Shown here in pieces: positions 9,884-17,555 of a stretch of DNA of 64,000 nt; position 1 is the stretch's first letter, and every line of letters starts with the position of its first letter. Source of the DNA: JAAYAE01 sp963678395 (GTDB lineage Bacteria > Bacillota > Negativicutes > Acidaminococcales > Acidaminococcaceae); assembly GCA_963678395.1 (NCBI GenBank), contig OY782827.1, forward strand, positions 992,001 through 1,056,000, given 5' to 3'. Both the position numbers and the translations under genes were made by a program. A model generated the notes under the pieces. The model was given only the letters and a program-made list of their open reading frames with translations. It had not been told where the DNA came from and searched no databases.

Positions 9884-11698
9884 ATGTCTGAAATTTTTGG
9901 TAATATAAAAGGCATTAAAGAAACTGTTTTAGATGAAATAAAAAAAATATATGAAATGCCTATTTATCCAGGACAGCTAATTTCTGCTGAAATGGCCATG
10001 AAACTCGCAGATATTTCCGAGTTTATAAATAAAGAAATTTCTCTTTATATTGCCAGAGATGGAACTGTAACAAGCATAACCATAGGAAACACAGATAGCG
10101 TTGAGCTTCCTGATTTCGATGGTAAACGCAGTCAATCTCGTCTAAGCGGTATTCGTTGTATTCATACTCATCTAGGCGGAAATAGTGCTTTAAGCGGAGT
10201 AGATTATTCTGCACTTAAAAATAGTCGTTTTGATGCCATGGTTACAATTGGTGTTATCGGTCCTGATTTTTCTAAATCAGTAGTTTCTTTTGGTATGATT
10301 ACCGGTCTTGATGAAAACAAACAATTAACTTGTGATGAAGATGGCCCTCTAAGTTTAAAAGATGCTGAAGAATTTTATTTTCCTAACGTAATTAGTACTT
10401 TAGAGCGTATTTTGGATAAAGAAACGTCAAGTACTGCCTTAGAACCAGTCCAAGAAAGAGCTATGTTAGTTTCTCTAGAGTGGGGAAACAGCAAATGTGC
10501 TTGGACTCCTGAGGATTCTTTAGAAGAATTAAAACAATTAGCTGATACGGCAGGTGCTTTGGTAGTTGGAGAATTTTTTCAAAAACGACCAAAACCTGAT
10601 CCAGCCTACTTTGTTGGTAAAGGAAAGGTAGGGGAGTTAGCCCTCTATGCCCAGCAGGAAAATATTGATTTATGTATTTTTGATGATGAACTATCGCCTG
10701 CACAACAACGCAACTTAGAACGTGCTACAGGAGTTCGTGTTTTGGACAGAACAGGTCTTATTCTTGATATTTTCGCCCAAAGAGCCTATACTAGCGAAGG
10801 CAAAATGCAAGTAGAGCTCGCCCAACTAAAATACACTTTACCACGTATTTCCGGAAAAGGATTAAGCCTTTCCCGTCTAGGTGGTGGTATTGGAACCAGA
10901 GGTCCTGGGGAAACTAAATTAGAAGTTGATCGCCGTCGTATACGTGATAAAATTACATTTATTAATGACAATATTGATAAAATAAAAGCAATTCGTACCT
11001 TACATCGAAATCAGCGCAATAAAAATAGAATTGCAACTATTAGTTTAGTGGGCTATACAAATGCAGGAAAATCGACCTTATTAAACACGTTAACAGCTTC
11101 TGATATTTACGCACAAGATCAATTGTTTGCAACCTTGGACCCTACCACTAGAAAGCTAGCACTTCCTGATAAACAAGAAGCTGTTTTAACCGATACTGTA
11201 GGCTTTATACAAAGGCTACCTCACCAATTGGTCGCTGCTTTTCGCTCAACACTGGAAGAAGTTAATGAATCAGATCTTTTATTACATGTCATAGATGTGA
11301 GCCATGAGCTGTACAAAGAGCAAAGTGATGCGGTCTATGAAGTGCTCAAAAAGATTGGCGCAGATGATAAAAATATTATTACTGTTTTTAATAAAGGGGA
11401 TAAATTACCGGAAAATAGTGAATTACTTGTAAGGTTAGCGCAAAAAGAAAATAGCGTTTGTATTTCTGCCAAGAAAGGCTTAGGATTAAACGCCCTGCTA
11501 GAGCTTATTGTAGAGAATTTGCAAATGCACACCATTGAACTTAATTTACTCTTTCCTTATAGCGAAACAGGTAAAGCAGCTCATTTACATGAAATTGCAA
11601 CAGTATTAGAAGAAACCTATGCCGAAGCAGGTGTTGCTTTAAAAGTGCGCTTACCCATAGAAATAGCTAAAAAATATGATGAATATATAGAAAAATAG
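9884..11698 (+). CDS. hflX: GTPase HflX with an N-terminal JAMM-like extension
   Basis: HflX is a ribosome-binding GTPase that splits stalled or heat-damaged 70S ribosomes. Residues about 190-385 hold the HflX-specific nucleotide-binding and coiled-coil regions (VGEFFQKRPKPDPAYFVGKG, then GGGIGTRGPGETKLE). The G domain starts near 385 with G1 GYTNAGKST, G2 DPTTR, G3 DTVGF, G4 NKGD and G5 SAKKG. At 604 residues it is about 180 longer than the usual 420. The extra N-terminus has E51 in a strand-like EISLYIARDG and H94-x-H96-x10-D107 (HTHLGGNSALSGVD), which fits the JAMM/MPN metal-site spacing. That assignment is my inference. The ATG has AAAGGAG upstream. The partner downstream is a COG4100 enzyme, as in Bacillus hflX-ynbB. 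Confidence 0.92.
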   Translation: MSEIFGNIKGIKETVLDEIKKIYEMPIYPGQLISAEMAMKLADISEFINKEISLYIARDGTVTSITIGNTDSVELPDFDGKRSQSRLSGIRCIHTHLGGNSALSGVDYSALKNSRFDAMVTIGVIGPDFSKSVVSFGMITGLDENKQLTCDEDGPLSLKDAEEFYFPNVISTLERILDKETSSTALEPVQERAMLVSLEWGNSKCAWTPEDSLEELKQLADTAGALVVGEFFQKRPKPDPAYFVGKGKVGELALYAQQENIDLCIFDDELSPAQQRNLERATGVRVLDRTGLILDIFAQRAYTSEGKMQVELAQLKYTLPRISGKGLSLSRLGGGIGTRGPGETKLEVDRRRIRDKITFINDNIDKIKAIRTLHRNQRNKNRIATISLVGYTNAGKSTLLNTLTASDIYAQDQLFATLDPTTRKLALPDKQEAVLTDTVGFIQRLPHQLVAAFRSTLEEVNESDLLLHVIDVSHELYKEQSDAVYEVLKKIGADDKNIITVFNKGDKLPENSELLVRLAQKENSVCISAKKGLGLNALLELIVENLQMHTIELNLLFPYSETGKAAHLHEIATVLEETYAEAGVALKVRLPIEIAKKYDEYIEK

Positions 11699-11711
11699 GA
11701 GATATTAATTA

Positions 11712-12950
11712 ATGCTTAATTATGAACAATTAGAACTTAAGGCTTTAGAAACAGTTAATAATTGCGTAAAACAATATGAAGAAGCAGCCCTCTTTAATAC
11801 AAAAAAAGTTATGTCCGCATTTAGTAAATATAAAGTAGCCGATTACTATCTGAAACCAACCACAGGTTATGCCTACTCTGATGTGGGGAGAGATAATTTA
11901 GACTTAATTTATGCTGATATTTTCAAAACAGAAGCAGCGTTAGTAAGATCACAGTTTGTTTCAGGCACTCACGCCTTGGCTGTGGCACTTTTAGGAAATT
12001 TAAAACCGGGAGATGAGCTAATTGCAGCAACCGGTGCACCCTATGATACTATGCAAACTATTATTGGTTCACCTGTAAAAACTCAAGGTTCCTTGATAGA
12101 TATGGGTGTTACCTATAAAGAAATACCGATGATCGGCCGAATAGTTGACCTTAAAGCCTTGAAAGCCGCTATTAATCCTAAGACCAAATTAGTGCATATC
12201 CAACGCTCCTGTGGTTATAGCAGTGTTCGCAAAACTTTAAGCATAGCTGAAATAGGTGAAATTTGCGTTGCAGTTAAAGCTGTTAATCCTAACTGTATTT
12301 GCTTTGTAGACAATTGTTATGGTGAATTTATGGAAAAACAAGAACCTACAGAAGTGGGCGCCGATTTAGTGGCAGGCTCCTTAATTAAAAACCTTGGTGG
12401 GGGGCTGGCGCCTACCGGTGGTTATATTGCAGGAAGGGCAGATTTAGTAGAAGCCGCTTCTTATCGACTAACGGCTCCTGGACTAGGCGCAGAAATGGGC
12501 GCAACTTTAGGTAACACGGCTCGTGAATTTTATCAAGGGTTATTCTTGGCTCCGCATATTGTTTTACAAGCAGTGAAAACTGCTATTTTTGCTGCTGCTA
12601 TTTTTCAAGCTATGAACTATAAAGTGTCTCCAGAGCCCAATGAAGCACGTAGCGATATTATTCAAGCTATTACCTTAGGCAGCAGAGAAAAACTCTGTGA
12701 TTTTTGTGTAGCTATTCAGGCTAATTCTCCCATAGACGCTCATGTCTCCCCTGTGCCGGCAATGATTCCTGGATATCAAGATGAAATCATTATGGCAGCA
12801 GGAACTTTTGTTCAAGGTGCTTCTATTGAGCTTAGTTGTGATGGCCATTTACGAGAACCTTATAACGTTTATTTTCAGGGTGGACTAACATTTGAACATG
12901 GCCGTTTAGCTATTATGGAAGCCGCGAAAATTGTTGCTGAAAAGAAATAA
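11712..12950 (+). CDS. COG4100 PLP enzyme (methionine gamma-lyase-like, aluminium resistance family)
   Basis: This is a 412-residue fold-type I PLP protein of the cystathionine beta-lyase-like COG4100 family (YnbB in Bacillus). The name 'aluminium resistance protein' is used for the family, but the true substrate is unknown. The likely PLP lysine is in SLIKNLGGGLAPTGGY near residue 226. The aspartate that contacts the cofactor is in ICFVDNCYGEF near 198, and TGYAYSDVGRDNLDLIY near the N-terminus is a family motif. It follows hflX by 13 bases with AGGAGAT upstream and is clearly its operon partner, an order conserved across Firmicutes. The family is a firm call; the reaction is not. Confidence 0.88.
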   Translation: MLNYEQLELKALETVNNCVKQYEEAALFNTKKVMSAFSKYKVADYYLKPTTGYAYSDVGRDNLDLIYADIFKTEAALVRSQFVSGTHALAVALLGNLKPGDELIAATGAPYDTMQTIIGSPVKTQGSLIDMGVTYKEIPMIGRIVDLKALKAAINPKTKLVHIQRSCGYSSVRKTLSIAEIGEICVAVKAVNPNCICFVDNCYGEFMEKQEPTEVGADLVAGSLIKNLGGGLAPTGGYIAGRADLVEAASYRLTAPGLGAEMGATLGNTAREFYQGLFLAPHIVLQAVKTAIFAAAIFQAMNYKVSPEPNEARSDIIQAITLGSREKLCDFCVAIQANSPIDAHVSPVPAMIPGYQDEIIMAAGTFVQGASIELSCDGHLREPYNVYFQGGLTFEHGRLAIMEAAKIVAEKK

Positions 12951-12964
12951 TTTAATGTCTCATT

Positions 12965-13010
12965 TGGTATAAAAAAATAATTTCTAATGGTATAAAAAAA
13001 TAATTTCTAA
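12965..13010. repeat. Perfect 23-bp tandem duplication
   Basis: Two identical 23-bp units (12965-12987 and 12988-13010) begin TGGTAT, continue with seven A, and end in TTTCTAA. The second copy's end forms the base of the long hairpin at 13002-13065, so the duplication probably arose by slippage at the hairpin's left arm. Confidence 0.9.
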
Positions 13011-13065
13011 CAAAAGCTCTAAACAGGTAAGTTTCTTAACCTGTTTAGAGCTTTTGTTAGAAATT
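13002..13065. terminator. Long near-perfect hairpin, probable bidirectional terminator
   Basis: The arms 13002-13031 and about 13035-13065 pair over roughly 29 bp with one bulged base and a TTT(C)-type loop; the core is AGCTCTAAACAGG with its complement. It sits 50 bases after the COG4100 stop. It lacks a strong T-run right after the stem, so its length rather than a classical U-tract would have to stop polymerase. Confidence 0.6.
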
Positions 13066-13082
13066 TGCTATATTTTAAAAAT

Positions 13083-13200
13083 AAAACCCTGAGAGGCGCA
13101 TTTTTACAGGGCTCTCAGAAATCGGCTTCCAAATTCGCGTTCTGAGCGTTTTTATTTAGTGGGTCCTAACGTTTGTACCTAAGGTCAACTTCTTGACCCT
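13083..13200. ncRNA. Candidate structured RNA or attenuator-like element, family unknown
   Basis: On the + strand, CTCTCAG (13112-13118) can pair with CTGAGAG (13089-13095). Overlapping it, CTCAGAA (13114-13120) can pair with TTCTGAG (13140-13146), which is followed by CGTTTTTATTT. The two pairings exclude each other, as in attenuators. A third hairpin, GGTCAA-CTTC-TTGACC, lies at 13183-13198. On the - strand the first stem is followed by GGGTTTTATTTTT, so it could also terminate there. No promoter is clear on either strand and I recognise no RNA family. Confidence 0.3.
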
Positions 13201-13252
13201 TTATATCTGTTTAAAACTATCATATTATCTATGGGTGAGAAATCACCACATA

Positions 13253-13300
13253 AAAACAGCCATGCTATGGGTGAAAAACCACCCATAGCATGGCTGTTTT
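13253..13300 (-). terminator. Rho-independent terminator of lexA (bidirectional)
   Basis: A perfect 21-bp stem (13253-13273 with 13280-13300) with a 6-base loop is flanked by A and T runs on both sides. It starts 9 bases after the lexA stop and can also stop transcripts arriving from the left. Confidence 0.9.
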
Positions 13301-13308
13301 TATTTTAA

Positions 13309-13962
13309 CTATAACATCCTAAACACTGCTATAACTTTTCCCATAACCTGAATATTGTCCGTGCCCAAAATTGCCGGATAAGCGTCGTTTTCCGGTTGCA
13401 AGCGTATTTGTTTAAGTTCTCGGAAATAACGCTTTATAGTGGTCTCTTCGTCGTCAATAAGGGCAACTACAATATCACCATTGTTAGCATAGCTTTGTTT
13501 GCGAGCAACAACATAATCATGATCCAAAATTCCAGCACCAACCATACTATCACCAATTACTGCCAACATGAATACATCTTCTTTACAGCCCAATAAATCA
13601 AAAGGAATAGGGTAGGTTTCTTCAATGTTTTCCACAGCTAAAATAGGCTGCCCAGCATGAACATTGCCTACGAGAGGGACGGGGACTAGGGTCTTTTGTC
13701 GCCAAGAAGCTTCCTGCGTTAACTCTAGGGCCCTTGGTTTTGAAGGATCACGGGATAAAAAGCCGGCTGTTTCTAATTTGTGTAAATGGGCATGAACACT
13801 AGCGCTAGAAGACAAGCCAACAGCTTTGCCGATTTCACGCACAGCAGGTGGATACCCCTTGGAATAATAGATATATTCGCGAACGAAAGCTAGAATCTGT
13901 TTTTGTCGAGCAGTAAGTAACATTTCGGCATCTTCAGTTGTAGCAGAAGTATTTTTTTTCAT
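13309..13962 (-). CDS. lexA: LexA, SOS repressor
   Basis: LexA represses DNA-damage genes and cleaves itself when RecA filaments form. This 217-residue protein has an N-terminal winged HTH (about 15-75; LTARQKQILAFVREY and GYPPAVREIGKAVGL). The self-cleavage bond is A103-G104 in VGNVHAGQP. The catalytic dyad is S139 (GDSMVG) and K177 (TTIKRY) in the C-terminal peptidase S24 domain. The ATG is preceded by GGAGGG 9 bases away. A strong promoter and a perfect SOS box lie upstream, so it is autoregulated. It is a single-gene transcript, closed by its own terminator. The convergent neighbours are hflX and the COG4100 gene. Confidence 0.97.
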   Translation of the reverse strand: MKKNTSATTEDAEMLLTARQKQILAFVREYIYYSKGYPPAVREIGKAVGLSSSASVHAHLHKLETAGFLSRDPSKPRALELTQEASWRQKTLVPVPLVGNVHAGQPILAVENIEETYPIPFDLLGCKEDVFMLAVIGDSMVGAGILDHDYVVARKQSYANNGDIVVALIDDEETTIKRYFRELKQIRLQPENDAYPAILGTDNIQVMGKVIAVFRML

Positions 13963-14001
13963 AACACATAACCCTCCGAAAATTTTCTTTTATCTAAAGA
14001 T

Positions 14002-14041
14002 AGTATAGCAGTCTCGTTGGAAATTGTCAAACACTCGTTCG
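14002..14041 (-). promoter_or_regulatory. lexA promoter with overlapping SOS box
   Basis: Read on the - strand, TTGACA (14025-14030) and TATACT (14002-14007) are 17 bases apart, an almost ideal sigma-A promoter. CGAACGAGTGTTTG (14028-14041) matches the Firmicutes LexA box CGAACRNRYGTTYG at all 14 positions and overlaps the -35 box, so LexA binding should block polymerase. Confidence 0.93.
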
Positions 14042-14083
14042 CATTTAACGTCCGATAATATATATTATGTAAAATGGAGCATG

Positions 14084-14133
14084 AAACTTCTAAAGGATAA
14101 CAAAACAAACGTTTTATTATCCTTTAGAAGTTT
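14084..14133 (-). terminator. Hairpin after the exported-protein gene
   Basis: A 17-bp stem (14084-14100 with 14117-14133), extended by 5 bp past one mismatch, follows the stop of the gene at 14152. The tail is only weakly T-rich on the - strand. The half-site TAGAAGTTT is present a third time at about 14141. Confidence 0.65.
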
Positions 14134-14151
14134 GTTCATTTAGAAGTTTAT

Positions 14152-15165
14152 TTAATTGGTTTTTTGAAAACTCTTAATAGCATTTTTAAAAGCTTTGATT
14201 TTTATATCGGAGTTAATCGTATCATCAGTTGTAAATTTAATTTGGTATGCAGAATCATCTTTAGCAAAAAAATATGCATTTACTACGAATAGTTTTTTTA
14301 AGTTAACTAACTCTGTGGATTCTATAATAATACCGTTAATACCATTTGCAACTATCGATTCATGTTTAATAACTTTTACGTTCGGCGTGAACTTTGTTAT
14401 TTTCGCCACGAACTCGTTTTCTTCTGTTGCCATATTCTTTGCATCAGCATTTGCTAAAGCAGTAAATGATTTTGTTTTAAAAGAACGAATCAGAGCCTTG
14501 TCATTGTGGACGCTACTTAGTGATTTAGCCATAATAATATTGTCTGCCAGCATGGTAAAAGCGTGCCAACCACTGGGCAAGGTTATTTCATAGTTTAAAT
14601 TTTTGGCTTTAATGATATTGTTATCGATGTATTTGGGCTTGGAGATTTTAAAATTATGAGTCAAAACATTAAGAGTATTCTGAGCAAGGTCCCTATCCTT
14701 TTCAGGAGCACTAACGCGCACCACAAGCAGTCTATCATTGCTCAATTGGTAAGCTTTACCGATAATAAAATCACGAACAATGCTGGAATTAGCCGGTGGT
14801 TCCAAGGTAAAAGCATACCCTTTTTCATCTAAAACTAGTTTAGGCGTAAATTTATTGCTAACATTTTTAGCACTTTGAGTTAAACTAGATTTTTTTAAAG
14901 TAAATCCAGCATAATCTTCAATTTCGGAAATAAATTTTTCGAAATCAGAAATTTGTTGTTCGGAATAATTTTTCATGGGAACAGCAAGGAAATTAGGTAA
15001 AGGATAAATATCAGTATTAATTAGCTGTGTGCCTTCTATATAACGAATGCCCTTAGTTGTACGATAAATTTCTACGCTGTTGGCTGGGAGTTCTAAGTGA
15101 TATCCCCCACTTTCAGGCTGAAAGTTACTCTGTTCTGCAGCATGTGCATAAAGAGTGAAACTCAT
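14152..15165 (-). CDS. Predicted exported protein, possible PsbP/DcrB-like domains; signal peptide out of frame
   Basis: I do not recognise this 337-residue protein. It looks like two related beta-rich halves. The second (YEITLPSGWHAF to KAFKNAIKSFQ) resembles the PsbP/DcrB/DUF1795 fold, which is common in lipoproteins and exported proteins; that is inference. The in-frame ATG at 15165 has no Shine-Dalgarno. Just upstream, an ATG at 15211 has AAGGACGG well placed but meets a stop after five codons. Removing one A from the six-A run (15201-15206) would join it to this frame. That would give a classic signal peptide ending in YAHA-AEQ and a 352-residue precursor. So the gene is either frameshifted, phase-variable, or misread at a homopolymer. 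Confidence 0.6.
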   Translation of the reverse strand: MSFTLYAHAAEQSNFQPESGGYHLELPANSVEIYRTTKGIRYIEGTQLINTDIYPLPNFLAVPMKNYSEQQISDFEKFISEIEDYAGFTLKKSSLTQSAKNVSNKFTPKLVLDEKGYAFTLEPPANSSIVRDFIIGKAYQLSNDRLLVVRVSAPEKDRDLAQNTLNVLTHNFKISKPKYIDNNIIKAKNLNYEITLPSGWHAFTMLADNIIMAKSLSSVHNDKALIRSFKTKSFTALANADAKNMATEENEFVAKITKFTPNVKVIKHESIVANGINGIIIESTELVNLKKLFVVNAYFFAKDDSAYQIKFTTDDTINSDIKIKAFKNAIKSFQKTN

Positions 15166-15239
15166 TAATACAGCGACCGTAAACGTAAATAATTTATTTG
15201 TTTTTTATCATTGATTACCGTCCTTTATTTTGTAATGAT

Positions 15240-16709
15240 TTAAAATATCATAAGGTTATCAATACTTGAGGCATTGGCCTCATCCGTCTTTAAAACAACT
15301 TGTTTTTTGCTCCTGCTATTTATATTCTTAAGGTATTCATCAATGGCTAAGGCTGCCTTTTTACCAGCACCCATGGCCGAAATAACGGTAGCTGCGCCTG
15401 TAACAATATCACCACCGGCAAAAACTCCCGGGATAGATGTTTCTTCATTTTCTTCTACGGTAATATTTCCACGTTTATTAGTTACCAGATCAGGTGTTGT
15501 GGACTTTATTAAAGGATTTGGAGCTTGACCAATAGCCATAACTACCATATCTATTTTTAAAACATATTCTGAGCCTTTAATAGGAATTGGTGCTCTGCGA
15601 CCGGAAGCATCCGGTTCTCCTAATTCCATCTTAATGCATTCAATCCCTTTGACCCAACCGGTATCGCTGCCCAATATTTCTGTGGGATTATTCAATAAAT
15701 ACATTTCTATGCCTTCTTCACGGGCATATTGAATTTCTTCTTTACGAGCGGGACATTCTTCTTCGCTACGGCGATATACTATATAAACGTTTTCAGCTCC
15801 CAAACGTTTAGCTGTACGAGCAGAGTCCATTGCCACATTGCCAGCTCCAACTACTGCAACATTTTTACCCACATATACAGGGGTTGCAACATGGGGAAAT
15901 TTATAAGCGCCCAAAAGATTTACCCTAGTTAAAAATTCATTAGCAGAATATACGCCATTTAAATTTTCACCAGAAATATCCATAAAATGAGGAAGACCGG
16001 CTCCTGTACCAATATAAATAGCGCTGAACCCTTCTTCGTTTAGCAATTCATGAATAGTAAAAGTGCGTCCAATAACAACATTGGTTCTTATTTTTACACC
16101 TAACTCTTTAAGTTGATTTATTTCATGCTTAACTATCTCTTTGGGCAATCTAAACTGTGGTATGCCGTACATAAGTACGCCACCTGGAGCATGTAAGGCC
16201 TCGAACAAAGTAACATCATAGCCCATTTTAGCTAAATCTCCGGCAGCAGTTAAACCTGAAGGCCCACTTCCTACAACGGCGACCTTTTGCGTCTTAGAAA
16301 TAGCATTGCTTGTAGTTACTAAATCAGTACCTTTTTCTCTTGCATAATCAGCTACAAAGCGTTCTAAACGTCCAATAGCGACTGGCTCACCTTTAATACC
16401 TAGAATACATTTTTCCTCGCATTGGGTTTCTTGTGGACAAACACGTCCACAAATAGCCGGCAAGCTGTTTTTATTTTTTAAAATCTTAATAGCATCATCA
16501 AAATCATTTTCCGCAACGGCATGAATGAATTGAGGAATATCAACATTTACAGGGCAACCGGCAACACAACGAGGAGCTTTGCAATTAAGGCAACGTTCAG
16601 CCTCATCCACCGCCATGGCTACCGTGTAACCCAAGGTAACTTCTTCAAAGTTCTTATTTCTAATGTTTGCCGCTTGTTCCGGCATAGGATTTCTTAGTCC
16701 TCCACGCAT
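15240..16709 (-). CDS. nfnB: NfnB, large subunit of NADH-dependent ferredoxin:NADP oxidoreductase (GltD-like)
   Basis: This resembles the small subunit of glutamate synthase, but it sits beside the NfnA-type partner with no glutamate synthase large subunit, so NfnB is the best reading. NfnAB bifurcates electrons between NAD(H), NADP(H) and ferredoxin. Eight cysteines in two clusters (CLNCKAPRCVAGC at about 40-52 and CGRVCPQETQCEEKC at 87-101) hold iron-sulfur centres. GSGPSG near 147 binds FAD, and GAGNVAMD further on binds NAD(P). I chose ATG at 16709 (MRGGLRNP), which overlaps the nfnA end by 16 bases. TTG at 16727 and ATG at 16685 are alternatives. It is the last gene of the eight-gene SAM by-product operon. 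Confidence 0.85.
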   Translation of the reverse strand: MRGGLRNPMPEQAANIRNKNFEEVTLGYTVAMAVDEAERCLNCKAPRCVAGCPVNVDIPQFIHAVAENDFDDAIKILKNKNSLPAICGRVCPQETQCEEKCILGIKGEPVAIGRLERFVADYAREKGTDLVTTSNAISKTQKVAVVGSGPSGLTAAGDLAKMGYDVTLFEALHAPGGVLMYGIPQFRLPKEIVKHEINQLKELGVKIRTNVVIGRTFTIHELLNEEGFSAIYIGTGAGLPHFMDISGENLNGVYSANEFLTRVNLLGAYKFPHVATPVYVGKNVAVVGAGNVAMDSARTAKRLGAENVYIVYRRSEEECPARKEEIQYAREEGIEMYLLNNPTEILGSDTGWVKGIECIKMELGEPDASGRRAPIPIKGSEYVLKIDMVVMAIGQAPNPLIKSTTPDLVTNKRGNITVEENEETSIPGVFAGGDIVTGAATVISAMGAGKKAALAIDEYLKNINSRSKKQVVLKTDEANASSIDNLMIF

Positions 16710-17536
16710 TTGCAATGCCCCCCACAACTATATTCCACTGCTTCTTGTGTTTTATACATTTGTTGACGTTGCACCAAATTGGCAAAATCTACTAAATGTC
16801 CGTCAAATTCAGGGCCATCAACACAAGCGAACTTGCTCTTTGTGCCTATTTGCACTCGACATCCACCGCACATGCCTGTTCCATCAACCATTATTGAATT
16901 GAGGCTGACAGTGGTATGTACATTATAAGGTTTAGTAGTAGCGGCTACATTTTTCATCATAATTACCGGTCCAATGGCCAAAACCAAATCCGGCAATTCA
17001 CCTTTTTCTAACATAGCCTTTAAGGGATCGGTAACAAAACCTTTATGACCGGCAGAACCATCGTCGGTAGTAATGATTAATTCATCACTAATTGCTGCCA
17101 TTTTTTCTTTCCACATAACTAACTCTTTATTACGACCACCTATAATAGAAATTATTTTATTGCCTAAAGCTTTATAAGCACGTGCAATAGGATAAATAGG
17201 CGCGACTCCTATCCCCCCACCAATACAAACTACTGTACCAAATTTTTTCATTTCTGAAGGGTGACCAAGAGGACCAACTATATCTAAAAGCTCCTCACCA
17301 ATAGCAAAATCTTCACAAAGATGTTTTGTCGTATTCCCTACGGCCTGTACTACTAGGGTAATTGTTCCTTTTTCCCTATCAAAATCACCGATAGTTAAAG
17401 GTATTCTTTCGCTATTCTCATCCACACGGGTAATAATAAATTGTCCAGGTTGGCATTTATGTGCAATTAAAGGTGCATCTATCAAGAACTCGTAAACTTG
17501 TGGAGCTAAACATTGCTTATCAAGAATTTTCGCCAC
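16694..17536 (-). CDS. nfnA: NfnA, FAD/NAD-binding subunit (dihydroorotate dehydrogenase electron transfer-like)
   Basis: This 280-residue protein has the ferredoxin-reductase fold: an FAD-binding barrel (RIPLTIGDF), an NAD-binding half (CIGGGIGVAPIYPIARA) and a C-terminal 2Fe-2S site (GTGMCGGCRVQIG plus FACVDGPEF). The sequence type is shared by NfnA, SudB and the sulfhydrogenase gamma subunit. Next to nfnB it should be the small subunit of NADH-dependent reduced ferredoxin:NADP oxidoreductase. The GTG start has AGGAG upstream. It lies 19 bases after mtaD and overlaps nfnB, so both are in the salvage operon. A sulfide dehydrogenase role cannot be excluded from sequence. Confidence 0.85.
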   Translation of the reverse strand: MAKILDKQCLAPQVYEFLIDAPLIAHKCQPGQFIITRVDENSERIPLTIGDFDREKGTITLVVQAVGNTTKHLCEDFAIGEELLDIVGPLGHPSEMKKFGTVVCIGGGIGVAPIYPIARAYKALGNKIISIIGGRNKELVMWKEKMAAISDELIITTDDGSAGHKGFVTDPLKAMLEKGELPDLVLAIGPVIMMKNVAATTKPYNVHTTVSLNSIMVDGTGMCGGCRVQIGTKSKFACVDGPEFDGHLVDFANLVQRQQMYKTQEAVEYSCGGHCKCVED

Positions 17537-17555
17537 TTTTCTTCACTCCTAACTT

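Larger units (their letters stand above)
12951..13308. other. 358-base convergent intergenic region with several hairpins
   Basis: This gap lies between the ends of the COG4100 gene (+) and lexA (-) and has no plausible ORF. In order it holds a 23-bp tandem repeat (12965-13010) and a very long hairpin (13002-13065). Next comes a stretch with two mutually exclusive stems (13089-13146) followed by a T-run. A short GGTCAA/TTGACC hairpin follows (13183-13198), then the lexA terminator (13253-13300), with a degenerate partial copy of its loop-proximal part just before it (about 13230-13250). Bidirectional termination explains the first and last hairpins; the middle is unexplained. Confidence 0.8.

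Noticed and set aside
13083..13200. Possible 6S RNA
   Set aside because: A few bases (about 13163-13182) loosely recall Firmicutes 6S RNA, but no closing stem, central bulge or promoter of the right kind can be made out, and I cannot align it safely from memory.
14195..14593. Open frame on the + strand opposite the exported-protein gene
   Set aside because: No ribosome site or recognisable motif; it is the complement of a real coding region.
15240..16709. Glutamate synthase small subunit
   Set aside because: No large subunit is present, and the NfnA-type partner overlaps it, so NfnB is more likely.
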